64,000 nt of DNA from contig JBMNVN010000002.1 in assembly GCA_050946835.1 (NCBI GenBank), positions 248,001 through 312,000 of the forward strand. The letters are read 5' to 3'. The stretch comes from UBA1447 sp002329225 (GTDB taxonomy: Bacteria > Bacillota > Clostridia > Oscillospirales > Acutalibacteraceae). Positions within the stretch are counted from its first letter, which is position 1. Every line of letters starts with the position of its first letter. Below, one piece after another: positions 53,387-62,000 of this stretch. Position numbers and translations under genes: made by a program. The notes below the pieces were generated by a model, which was given only the letters and a program-made list of their open reading frames with translations, was not told where the DNA came from and ran no database searches.

Positions 53387-55192
53387 TTAATTAGTGTAAT
53401 ACTGTGCCTGTGCATTCCAAAGTTGTGCGTATTTTCCGTTTATATTTTGAATAAGAGCATCGTGTGTATCAAACTGAACGAGTTTACCATGCTCTAATAC
53501 CGCCACTTTGTCACAAAATCTACACGAGGCCAATCGATGAGAGATATATATAGCTGTTCGCTCACCGGACAACATGCTGAATTTTGAATATATTTCAGCT
53601 TCCGCTAACGGATCAAGAGCAGATGTAGGTTCATCAAAAATCATAAACGATGCGTCTTTAAATAGCGCACGAGCCAGCGCAATTTTTTGTGATTCGCCAC
53701 CTGATATTTCTATCCCTTGACTATCATAATCTTGAAACACGTAGTTTTCCAAGCTATGTTTAGCTCCAAAATCTACTTGCTCTAAACTATGGGTAACTTT
53801 TTCTTTTTCATAATCTTCACTAACGGCAACATTTTCGCCAAGCCTCAAAGAGAATATGTGGTAGTCTTGTAAGACAACAGAAAACATTTGACGCAATGCA
53901 TTAACATCGTACTGATTCAGCGGTATTTTGTCTATTAGAATTACACCATCTGTTAAAGGATACAGACCGCATAGAAGTTTTATGAGCGTTGTTTTACCGG
54001 CACCATTTTCGCCGACCAGTGCTATTTTATCACCGGCATTAATTTTAAGATTTACGTTTTTAAGAACATATTCCGAGTTCTCATTATATCGAAACGAAAC
54101 ATTAACAAATTCAATGTTGCATATAGGGCTTTTGGGGCATTGACTCCCGCCGGGTTGCATAGGCGCTTTGTCAAGTATTTCGTAATAACGGACTATCTTA
54201 GGTGCAACGGTTTTAAAATTACCAAACATGGAAGAAATCTGCTCACAAGCTTGCACCATGTTTATAAAGCTACCAATAAAAATAACCATGTCGCTAATAC
54301 TGTAAGCACTGCTATACGCATTTATACCGATTATCAGATAGAATCCGAATGATAATACGGAAAACATCAGAGTTGATGTCGCACTACTTATTGCGCTCTT
54401 ATTGGCTATTTTTTTCTGTAAGAGTACCCCTTTATCCAACAACTCCTCCGTTGCGTTTGAAAGAATTAACGGTTGTTGCTTGAAAAGGCGAATCTCCTTT
54501 CCTGTCTTATAGTCAGTTATCATGTTTCGATAATATTCGTAAATACGGTTGATATCTGCAAACTCATCACGAATCTCAGCTGATTTCTTATTGATAATTC
54601 CGCTAATCAATGCGGCTATAACTCCCGTTGCTACAGTTAAAGCGATTACTATCATTGCGAACCATGGAGTATGAAAAAATGTATCACCTGAAGAAAAGAA
54701 TACGGTTTTCCAGAAAACACGTGTTAAATATAAAGCGATAGAAATGCCAGCAATGGAAGTAGTAGCGGTTTGTATAAATTGCAGTAAGTTGTAAAAAATA
54801 CCGCCATCCCGCCGCGCTTCATCAAAATGCTGAAGCACCTTGCTTGCAAACGTCTGAGACTCAAGCGTAGTAAAATCAATTCCAATTAGTTTTTTACTGA
54901 TAGAATTCTGCTCTTGAATATAAATAATTTCAAAATAAGTCTCTTCTAACCCCTCAAATATTCTTTGTATCAGTTTTAAAACAAGATTGATTAAAACACC
55001 TATAGTGATTAACATGACCGTTTTTCGTATTGAAGTCTTGATTATTAAGGCATCAAGCAACTTTGCAGAAAGAACAATATATACATATGGTTGCAATACC
55101 TTCAACATACTGTTAAAGATAGACACGGGTATGATTTTCTTGTTTTGTTTAACAAGTTCCTTGTATCCACGTGCGATGGGTGACTTTTTCAT
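53387..55192 (-). CDS. ABC transporter permease/ATP-binding protein (exporter half B)
   Basis: A 601-residue ABC half-exporter: six membrane helices in about 1-330, then the nucleotide-binding domain with Walker A GENGAGKTTLIKLLCG, signature EISGGESQ, Walker B FMIFDEPTSALDP and H-loop ISHRLAS. All ATPase residues look intact. It is paired with the equally long gene upstream (62 nt gap), so a heterodimer is likely. Substrate unknown; such pairs export peptides, lipids or drugs. Confidence 0.9.
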   Translation of the reverse strand: MKKSPIARGYKELVKQNKKIIPVSIFNSMLKVLQPYVYIVLSAKLLDALIIKTSIRKTVMLITIGVLINLVLKLIQRIFEGLEETYFEIIYIQEQNSISKKLIGIDFTTLESQTFASKVLQHFDEARRDGGIFYNLLQFIQTATTSIAGISIALYLTRVFWKTVFFSSGDTFFHTPWFAMIVIALTVATGVIAALISGIINKKSAEIRDEFADINRIYEYYRNMITDYKTGKEIRLFKQQPLILSNATEELLDKGVLLQKKIANKSAISSATSTLMFSVLSFGFYLIIGINAYSSAYSISDMVIFIGSFINMVQACEQISSMFGNFKTVAPKIVRYYEILDKAPMQPGGSQCPKSPICNIEFVNVSFRYNENSEYVLKNVNLKINAGDKIALVGENGAGKTTLIKLLCGLYPLTDGVILIDKIPLNQYDVNALRQMFSVVLQDYHIFSLRLGENVAVSEDYEKEKVTHSLEQVDFGAKHSLENYVFQDYDSQGIEISGGESQKIALARALFKDASFMIFDEPTSALDPLAEAEIYSKFSMLSGERTAIYISHRLASCRFCDKVAVLEHGKLVQFDTHDALIQNINGKYAQLWNAQAQYYTN

Positions 55193-55253
55193 GATTGTAA
55201 GCTGCTTCCTTTCCGCCGTAAAACAGGGTGCAAATGAAGCCGGTAAAGATTAA

Positions 55254-57044
55254 TTAACTAAAAACAGGCTCGCAATTCTCTTGATAATACTGTTTCTGCA
55301 ACTCAAACATTTTCCAATAATAACCTCTTTTTTTAAGCAATTCTTCATGCGTTCCCTCTTCAACGATTTCTCCATTGTGCAAATATATAATACGATCACA
55401 AAATCGTGTTGAGGCTAAACGATGTGAAATAAAAAATACCATTTTACCTATGGAGAATTCTGCATATTCTTTATAAAGTCTCTCCTCCGCTATCGGGTCA
55501 AGCGCTGCTGTAGGTTCATCTAAAATAAAAACAGGAGCGTCTTTATATAGCGCCCTTGCTAAAAGCAAGCGTTGTTCTTCCCCGCCCGAAAACTCTGTGG
55601 CTTCTTCATAAAGTTGTTTAATAAATTTGCTGGAAAGCCCTTGCTCTAAACTGCAAATTTTATCCGTCAGTCCTGCCTTTTCAACTACTTCCATAACCTT
55701 TTCTGTATTGACATCCTTGGACATTGCTATGTTTGTTAAAATATCAGCAGGTAAAAAATTATAATCTTGAAATACTACGCTAAATAAATCGTAATAACTC
55801 TCTTTTTGATATTTCTCTATATTTATTCCATTTAAAATTATTTCCCCTTCATTAGGACTATACAATCCACACAACAGCTTAATTAGAGTTGTTTTTCCCG
55901 CACCGTTTTCGCCAACTATGGCAATTTTTTCCCCACTTCGTACAATCAAGTTAATTTTTTTAATGGTATGTTCTTTATCATAAGAAAAAGAGACGTTACG
56001 GAATTCGATACTCTCAACGATACTTGGTGTTAGCACATTATCAGTATCATGTTTTCTATCGGGGATATCAATAAAATCACGAAACCTCTGGCATTCTGTA
56101 CAAGCCTTATTAATCTCGGAAATCTGTCCAGTTAACCCGTTTATCCAACCGGAAAAACCAAGCAGTAAGCCAAAATAAAAAATAAACTCTGAAACCGAGT
56201 AGTTTCCACCATTTACTGCAAAAATCAGCACGATTAGAATTATTACATCACGTATAGAAGAAGAAACAAATCGAATTATAGATACCGCTACACATTTTCG
56301 GTTATAACCATATGTTAATTTGCGGTGCGCTGATATGTTTTTATCCAGTATAGAAAATAGCCAGTCTTTGGCATTATACAAACGAATATCTTTGCTGGCT
56401 TTTGGATTGTTTGAAAGGCGAAAGAAATAATCAAATCTCATTTCTAAGATTGATAATTTATCATAATATCTTGCATAAAACTTCTGCAACAATTGATTAC
56501 ACACATATTCGGTAACGCCGGTAAGTAAAATCACTAAAATTAGCCAAGGTGAAACGAAACTTAAAATAGCGGTATATGCCGCAATGCCGAAAAGGTTAGT
56601 ACAGAATTGCAACAGCAACCGAACGGAATATGCTCCGGGAGAGTAACCGCGACCGAACATAAAGTTTTTGCTGCGTTCAAATTTCTGCCGACTTTCGAAG
56701 CTTTCCAATTGTTCATAATCCATATTTAATAATTTTTTAAAACCTAAGATTGCATAATTTAATGTAACAACATATTCAGTTGCTGCTGCTTTTTTGGAAA
56801 GTGCAGGTTGCACCCAACTTAGCAAGGAAAGCAGTATGCTTATCCCGGCAATCGTTGCAACAAAATATGGCAAAGGAGCTGAAGTTTTAATTGCTTCAAT
56901 CATTAATGCCGGAATTAGTGAGATAATTGTTGGAATTAATATGGTTACAGGAATATTAATCAAAACAAATAGAATATCTTTTTTACTCCAAATAAGCCAA
57001 TTATTTAACATAAATAACAAATTATTTGATGACTTGCCTTTCAT
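55254..57044 (-). CDS. ABC transporter permease/ATP-binding protein (exporter half A)
   Basis: The partner half-exporter, 596 residues from the ATG at 57044 (GAGG upstream). Six membrane helices precede a complete nucleotide-binding domain: GENGAGKTTLIKLLCG, EFSGGEEQRLLLARAL, VFILDEPTAALDP and SHRLAS. The permease part differs from its partner throughout. Codon use looks more AT-rich than in the neighbouring housekeeping genes. No peptide precursor or modification enzyme is adjacent, so a bacteriocin role is not supported. Confidence 0.9.
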   Translation of the reverse strand: MKGKSSNNLLFMLNNWLIWSKKDILFVLINIPVTILIPTIISLIPALMIEAIKTSAPLPYFVATIAGISILLSLLSWVQPALSKKAAATEYVVTLNYAILGFKKLLNMDYEQLESFESRQKFERSKNFMFGRGYSPGAYSVRLLLQFCTNLFGIAAYTAILSFVSPWLILVILLTGVTEYVCNQLLQKFYARYYDKLSILEMRFDYFFRLSNNPKASKDIRLYNAKDWLFSILDKNISAHRKLTYGYNRKCVAVSIIRFVSSSIRDVIILIVLIFAVNGGNYSVSEFIFYFGLLLGFSGWINGLTGQISEINKACTECQRFRDFIDIPDRKHDTDNVLTPSIVESIEFRNVSFSYDKEHTIKKINLIVRSGEKIAIVGENGAGKTTLIKLLCGLYSPNEGEIILNGINIEKYQKESYYDLFSVVFQDYNFLPADILTNIAMSKDVNTEKVMEVVEKAGLTDKICSLEQGLSSKFIKQLYEEATEFSGGEEQRLLLARALYKDAPVFILDEPTAALDPIAEERLYKEYAEFSIGKMVFFISHRLASTRFCDRIIYLHNGEIVEEGTHEELLKKRGYYWKMFELQKQYYQENCEPVFS

Positions 57045-57173
57045 AAATGCAAACCTCAACTTATTTTGAAATACAAGCGTATAATACCTTTTTACTATAC
57101 ATATACCGACTTTCCCAATATATGTTTTTGTAAGAAGGTCAGCTTGTTTTTATTAACCTTTCAATGTCATCTA

Positions 57174-58658
57174 TTAAACACTGCGATAAAACTCTTTAAT
57201 GCGTGATTTTCTGTTAAGAATTTCGTCAAAGCGGTTGTTATATTCAAAGGGATATTTAAAGTTGAAAATTCTTTCTATAATATTTTTACCGGGAACCTTT
57301 AATTTTGTTACGGCTCCCGCCCCCGCTGCAAAAACGGTTTGACATTCTTCAATCATCAAAATATTGTACAGGCATTCTTTATTTTCAATACTCCAACCTA
57401 CATTTTCCTGATTGCCCAAAGATAAACTTTGCCTGTACATATAATAGGGAATATATTCATTTTGAGGCAGGAGTTCGGAAGCACTTTTAACCATTCCATT
57501 TGCCCGGTGTTCCTCAAAAAAAGAACGGCCATGCTCCCTCAAGGCTGCAGAGCGCTTCATACATAGCGTATGAACGGTAATGTTTTCCGGGGCTAAGTCA
57601 ATAGTCTTTTTTAAGGAATAGACAAAGCCGTCAGTGGAGTCCCCGGGCAACCCGGCTATTAAATCCATATTTATACAATCAAAGCCGACAGAACGGGCAA
57701 TCAAATATGCGGCCTCGGCAGTATAACTGTCGTGACCTCTTCCCGCTTGGTCAAGAACCTCATCAACAAAACTTTGAGGATTTATGCTTATTCTATGAAC
57801 ACCGAATGATTTTAGCAGGTTTAAATTTTCTTTTGTTATTGTATCGGGTCTCCCCGCCTCAACAGTATATTCATCCACATCTTCCGTATTAAAAGAACTG
57901 TCTATACTTTTAAGCAGTGTTTCCATTAATTCGCAATTTAGAACTGTAGGCGTACCCCCGCCAATATAAATTGTTTGAAGTTCTAAGCCCAGTTCACAAG
58001 TAATATTGCCCAATTCTTCAAGCTCAAAACATAAGTTCGCAACATATTGGGGAATAGTCTTTTTTGCCCTTGCACCTGCAATTGAGTGAGAAACAAATGA
58101 GCAATAATTACATCTTGAAGGACAGAAGGGAATCGCTACATATAAACTGAACTTGTCCCTATCTATCCTGTCGAGAACCTTATTTTCATTACTGCATACA
58201 CTTCGGGCAAGCTCAGTTTTATTTTCATTCACAAGCAGACTGTCTTGGAAATATTTTTTGGCATAATTCTCGCCCTGTGAATTAATAAGGCTGTGCATTA
58301 ACTTTGTGGGTCTGACTCCGGTCAGTATTCCCCATTCAGGAAAATATCCTGTAACCTTCGCAAATGCGTTATATAGACAAACGGCCAGAATGCGTTCAAG
58401 CTCATTTTCATCTTCGGCCTTTTCAAGGTCCAACGTTTTTTCCTCTTGCGCATAACGCCCGTCATATTCAACACATGCCGAAGCGGTAATAACCCTATCA
58501 GCCTTGGTTAGAATTACCTTAACAAATGTTTCTTTTTCTTCAGTGTTTTCTATACCGACTTCTTCATCTAAAAGAATAATCTTTTCACCGGGTAAAAAAA
58601 CTCGGCACAAGTTTTCCATCTCATATTGGTAGTTATGGCCGGATAATTGAAGAATCAT
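57174..58658 (-). CDS. hemZ: Coproporphyrinogen III oxidase-like radical SAM protein HemZ
   Basis: A 494-residue radical-SAM protein of the HemN/HemZ family. The CX3CX2C motif is Cys179, Cys183, Cys186 in PFCPSRCNYCSF; GGGTPT and NPQSF also match. An N-terminal extension of about 165 residues is typical of HemZ. In Firmicutes HemZ commonly ends the relA-dtd-MBL-hemZ block, and its true role is debated because many carriers do not make heme. The ATG at 58658 overlaps the MBL stop. Confidence 0.92.
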   Translation of the reverse strand: MILQLSGHNYQYEMENLCRVFLPGEKIILLDEEVGIENTEEKETFVKVILTKADRVITASACVEYDGRYAQEEKTLDLEKAEDENELERILAVCLYNAFAKVTGYFPEWGILTGVRPTKLMHSLINSQGENYAKKYFQDSLLVNENKTELARSVCSNENKVLDRIDRDKFSLYVAIPFCPSRCNYCSFVSHSIAGARAKKTIPQYVANLCFELEELGNITCELGLELQTIYIGGGTPTVLNCELMETLLKSIDSSFNTEDVDEYTVEAGRPDTITKENLNLLKSFGVHRISINPQSFVDEVLDQAGRGHDSYTAEAAYLIARSVGFDCINMDLIAGLPGDSTDGFVYSLKKTIDLAPENITVHTLCMKRSAALREHGRSFFEEHRANGMVKSASELLPQNEYIPYYMYRQSLSLGNQENVGWSIENKECLYNILMIEECQTVFAAGAGAVTKLKVPGKNIIERIFNFKYPFEYNNRFDEILNRKSRIKEFYRSV

Positions 58659-59290
58659 CAACCGAGCCTCATAAATACATTGAACTGGCGTTCGGCAGAC
58701 AGCGTAGTCTTTTCCTCATGACCGGGAAACACATCAAAATCGCCTTCCAATTTCGCCAATTTTCTCAAAGACATATTTAAGTCTTCCCTGTTTCCTCCGG
58801 GAAAATCGGTTCTCCCCTCGCCTCCACAGAAAAGAGTATCCCCGGAAAAGATTATCCTGTCTGAAAAAGAAATATAGCAAATGCTGCCCGGCGTGTGTCC
58901 CGGAGTGTGAAGCACATAAAGCTGACCGTCTTCAAACTCAATAATCGAACCGTCTTCCAGAATTAAATCGGGGGTTGGAAAAACAGGCGTCACCTTCTTA
59001 AAAAAGGGAGAAAGATTTAATCTTTTATTCGTTAAATAAACCGCATCATCTTTGTGGACGGCTATTCTCGCGCCTGTTGCTTGCTGAAGTTCATAGGCTC
59101 CGCCGATATGGTCGTAATGTCCATGAGTAAGAAGAATGAATTCCGGATCGGAGCCGTATTTTTTCAATTCATCCTTTAAGTTGTCGTCATAGACGGCAGG
59201 GTCTATAACAGCCAAAGCCCTGTTGTTGTCATCTGAAATAATATAACAGTTTGTTCGTAATGAGCCAAGTTTTACAACACTGAATTTCAT
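58658..59290 (-). CDS. MBL-fold metallo-hydrolase (glyoxalase II-like)
   Basis: A 210-residue hydrolase. The metal motif is LTHGHYDHIGG near 55-65, followed by VLHTPGHTPGSICY and SGDTLFCGGEGRTDFPGG; all ligands appear intact. Relatives act on thioesters, but the substrate of this conserved gene is not established. It sits between dtd and hemZ, an arrangement found throughout Clostridia. Confidence 0.92.
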   Translation of the reverse strand: MKFSVVKLGSLRTNCYIISDDNNRALAVIDPAVYDDNLKDELKKYGSDPEFILLTHGHYDHIGGAYELQQATGARIAVHKDDAVYLTNKRLNLSPFFKKVTPVFPTPDLILEDGSIIEFEDGQLYVLHTPGHTPGSICYISFSDRIIFSGDTLFCGGEGRTDFPGGNREDLNMSLRKLAKLEGDFDVFPGHEEKTTLSAERQFNVFMRLG

Positions 59291-59305
59291 CTATATACCG
59301 CCTTT

Positions 59306-59770
59306 TTAAACCTTGCTGTTAGGCCAAGTATCCGTGTCCATAACTATTGTTACCGGTCCGTCATTAACAATATTAACACTCATCTCCGCCGCAAATATTC
59401 CGTGCTGAACATTACTTACACCGTTTTCCCGCAGTTTCATTGAGAAATATTCATATAACCTCTTTGCTTCAACCGGTTCAGCCGAATCGGTGAACGACGG
59501 ACGATTACCCTTTTTCAGGTCTGCACAAAGGGTAAATTGTGATATTAACAGTATTGAACCGCCTACGTCCAACACCGAAAGATTCATTTTACCTTCTTCA
59601 TCTTCGAAAATACGCAAATGGGCAACTTTTTTTGCTAATAAATCGGCCTCTTTTTCCGTATCTCCTTTCATCACTCCAAGAAGAACCGTAAAGCCGCCGT
59701 CTATCTTTCCGACTGTTTTTCCGTTCACTTCAACACAGGACTCTGAAACTCTTTGTATAACCGCCTTCAA
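59306..59770 (-). CDS. dtd: D-aminoacyl-tRNA deacylase
   Basis: Hydrolyses D-amino acids from mischarged tRNA. The start MKAVIQRVSESCVEVNG and the motifs SQFTLCAD and NDGPVTIVMDT are diagnostic. 154 residues. Start TTG at 59770 with GAGAGGG upstream. It follows relA by 18 nt, as in most Gram-positives. Confidence 0.97.
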   Translation of the reverse strand: MKAVIQRVSESCVEVNGKTVGKIDGGFTVLLGVMKGDTEKEADLLAKKVAHLRIFEDEEGKMNLSVLDVGGSILLISQFTLCADLKKGNRPSFTDSAEPVEAKRLYEYFSMKLRENGVSNVQHGIFAAEMSVNIVNDGPVTIVMDTDTWPNSKV

Positions 59771-59788
59771 TCTAAAATCCCTCTCCTG

Positions 59789-61987
59789 TTAAGTAGTTAC
59801 TCTTTCTACGCTCAGCACTCCGTTAATCTTTTCAAGCTTGGTTATTACACTCTTCATATGTTCTAATCCGTTTACGGGAATGGTCACCATAAAAGAAGTC
59901 CTTCCGTCTTTGGTGCGATGGGTATTAACGTCATAAATCATAACATGGTTGCCGGCCAAATGGCTGAAAACATCCGCCAACATACCCACTCGATCCAAGC
60001 AGGTTATTAATAAGGTAGCTTTGAAATCTTCCTTAGCATCTTCATTCCAGATTACATTGACCCATCTTTCCGGCTCGCTGGAGGTTAGGATTGATCTGGG
60101 TACGTTTTTGCAGTCTCTTTTATGAACGGAAACCCCATGACCGCGAGTAATAAAACCGATAATATCATCACCGGGTAAGGGATTACAGCAATTCGAGAGT
60201 TTTGTACGGCAATTATCAATACCCTCTACGATTACCGCATCACTGCTTTTACGCTTCTTAATTTTCTGCTCTACAGGGAACTCGGCAGGAACGGGAGTTT
60301 TGATAAGTTTCGCATATTCATCTTTAATGCGCGGCATTAATCGGCTTAATGAAATACCTCCGTAACCGATAGCGGCAAACAGATCATCAATAGAGGCACA
60401 GTGTTGTCTCTCGGCGATTCTCATCAAAAACTGATTAAGTTCATCGTCGGGTAAACGAATAAAGTTTCTGCGAAACTCTTTTTCAACCTCCTGTTTGCCC
60501 ATGGCAATGTTTTCTTCCCTTTTTTCCTTCTTGAACCAGGATCTGATTTTGTTCCTTGCTTCACCCGTAGTAACAATTTTAAGCCAATCGCGGCTGGGTC
60601 CTTTCCCCTGTTGCCGAGTTGTCATTATCTCTATTATTTCACCGTTATTTACTTTCTCATCTATAGGGGTTATTCGGCCGTCCACCTTTGCCCCCACCAT
60701 ACGGTTGCCCACCTCGGAGTGAATTGCATAGGCAAAATCTATAATCGTTGCTCCAAGCGGAAGACTTATTATGTCCCCCTTCGGAGTAAATACAAAAACC
60801 TCTTCCGGACCAAGATCGCTTTTTATTGTGCGAACGATATCCACCACATCGTCCGCATCCTTCTGGCTTTCAAGAAATTCGCCCACCCAAGCTATCGCCT
60901 TGTTAAACTTGTCTTTGCCTACAACACCCGATTTGTACTTCCAATGGGCGGCAATACCGAACTCCGCTGTTTGGTGCATTTCAACTGTTCTTATCTGCAC
61001 CTCAAAAGGAATTCCGCCTTTGCCGAAAACAGTTGTATGAAGGGATTGATACAGATTGGGCTTCGGGTTTGAAATATAATCTTTAAATCTGCCCTGTATG
61101 GGTCTGAACATATCATGAATAATACCCAAACAGTTATAACAATCGGCTTCATGTTCAACAATTATTCTGACCGCATAGATGTCATAAATTTCATCAAAGT
61201 TGCGGTTTTGCATGAACATCTTTCTATATATTCCATGCACACTTTTAATTCTTCCCACTATCTTAGCATCGGGGACAGTTGCTTTAACCCTTTCCGTGAT
61301 AATTTTTTTTATGTAGTCCAGAAATTCAGTTTGAGATTTAGTCTGCTCAAGCAATAAGTCATTAATGCTTTTATAACCTATAGGATCCAAGTACTGTATT
61401 GCAATGTCCTCTAACTCTTCTTTTATTGCACGAATACCGAGACGGTGTGCAATAGGGGCATATATTTCGAGGGTTTCCAAAGACTTGTCACGCCTTTTTT
61501 GAGGCGGCATAACTTCAATGGTTCTCATATTATGCAATCTGTCAGCAAGTTTAATAATTATTACTCTAATATCGCGGGACATTGCAAGCAGCATCTTTCT
61601 GACATTTTCCGCCTGTTCTTCTTCCTTGGTAGAAAGAGGAATTCTACCGAGTTTTGTAACACCGTCCACAAGCTCGGCAACTTCTTTCCCAAAAACCGAT
61701 TTAACCTCTTCAATTGTGACTTTGGTGTCTTCAACCGTGTCATGTAAAATTGCGGCTACAAGGGAACTGATATCCATTTCCATCTGGAAAAGTATAAATG
61801 CGGTGGCAACGGGGTGACTTATGTAGTCATTGCCCGTTAATCTTTTTTGCCCCTCATGAGCTTGCTTGGCAAATAAATATGCCTTGTCTATAAGGGCAAT
61901 TCCATCGGTTTCATAGCTTTTTGCCAACGCTGAGCGTAATTCTTTATAACCATCATCTGCCATGTTTTCCAAGCTCAAGAATCTCAT
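59789..61987 (-). CDS. relA: Bifunctional (p)ppGpp synthetase/hydrolase
   Basis: The long RSH enzyme of the stringent response. Order: HD hydrolase domain with HDTVEDT at about 82-88, synthetase domain (GRIKSVHGIYRKM, YDIYAVRIIV), TGS (EVFVFTPKGDIISLPLGATIIDFAYAIHSEVG), helical region, zinc-finger part with NCCNPLPGD, and a C-terminal ACT domain. Both catalytic sites look intact. Start uncertain: the ATG at 61987 follows GGGAAAGG; a TTG at 62008 and an ATG at 61963 are alternatives. Confidence 0.95.
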   Translation of the reverse strand: MRFLSLENMADDGYKELRSALAKSYETDGIALIDKAYLFAKQAHEGQKRLTGNDYISHPVATAFILFQMEMDISSLVAAILHDTVEDTKVTIEEVKSVFGKEVAELVDGVTKLGRIPLSTKEEEQAENVRKMLLAMSRDIRVIIIKLADRLHNMRTIEVMPPQKRRDKSLETLEIYAPIAHRLGIRAIKEELEDIAIQYLDPIGYKSINDLLLEQTKSQTEFLDYIKKIITERVKATVPDAKIVGRIKSVHGIYRKMFMQNRNFDEIYDIYAVRIIVEHEADCYNCLGIIHDMFRPIQGRFKDYISNPKPNLYQSLHTTVFGKGGIPFEVQIRTVEMHQTAEFGIAAHWKYKSGVVGKDKFNKAIAWVGEFLESQKDADDVVDIVRTIKSDLGPEEVFVFTPKGDIISLPLGATIIDFAYAIHSEVGNRMVGAKVDGRITPIDEKVNNGEIIEIMTTRQQGKGPSRDWLKIVTTGEARNKIRSWFKKEKREENIAMGKQEVEKEFRRNFIRLPDDELNQFLMRIAERQHCASIDDLFAAIGYGGISLSRLMPRIKDEYAKLIKTPVPAEFPVEQKIKKRKSSDAVIVEGIDNCRTKLSNCCNPLPGDDIIGFITRGHGVSVHKRDCKNVPRSILTSSEPERWVNVIWNEDAKEDFKATLLITCLDRVGMLADVFSHLAGNHVMIYDVNTHRTKDGRTSFMVTIPVNGLEHMKSVITKLEKINGVLSVERVTT

Positions 61988-62000
61988 TCCTTTCCCATTG

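Noticed and set aside
53387..57044. Lantibiotic or bacteriocin cluster around the ABC pair
   Set aside because: No precursor peptide, peptidase domain (C39) or modification enzyme is present nearby.
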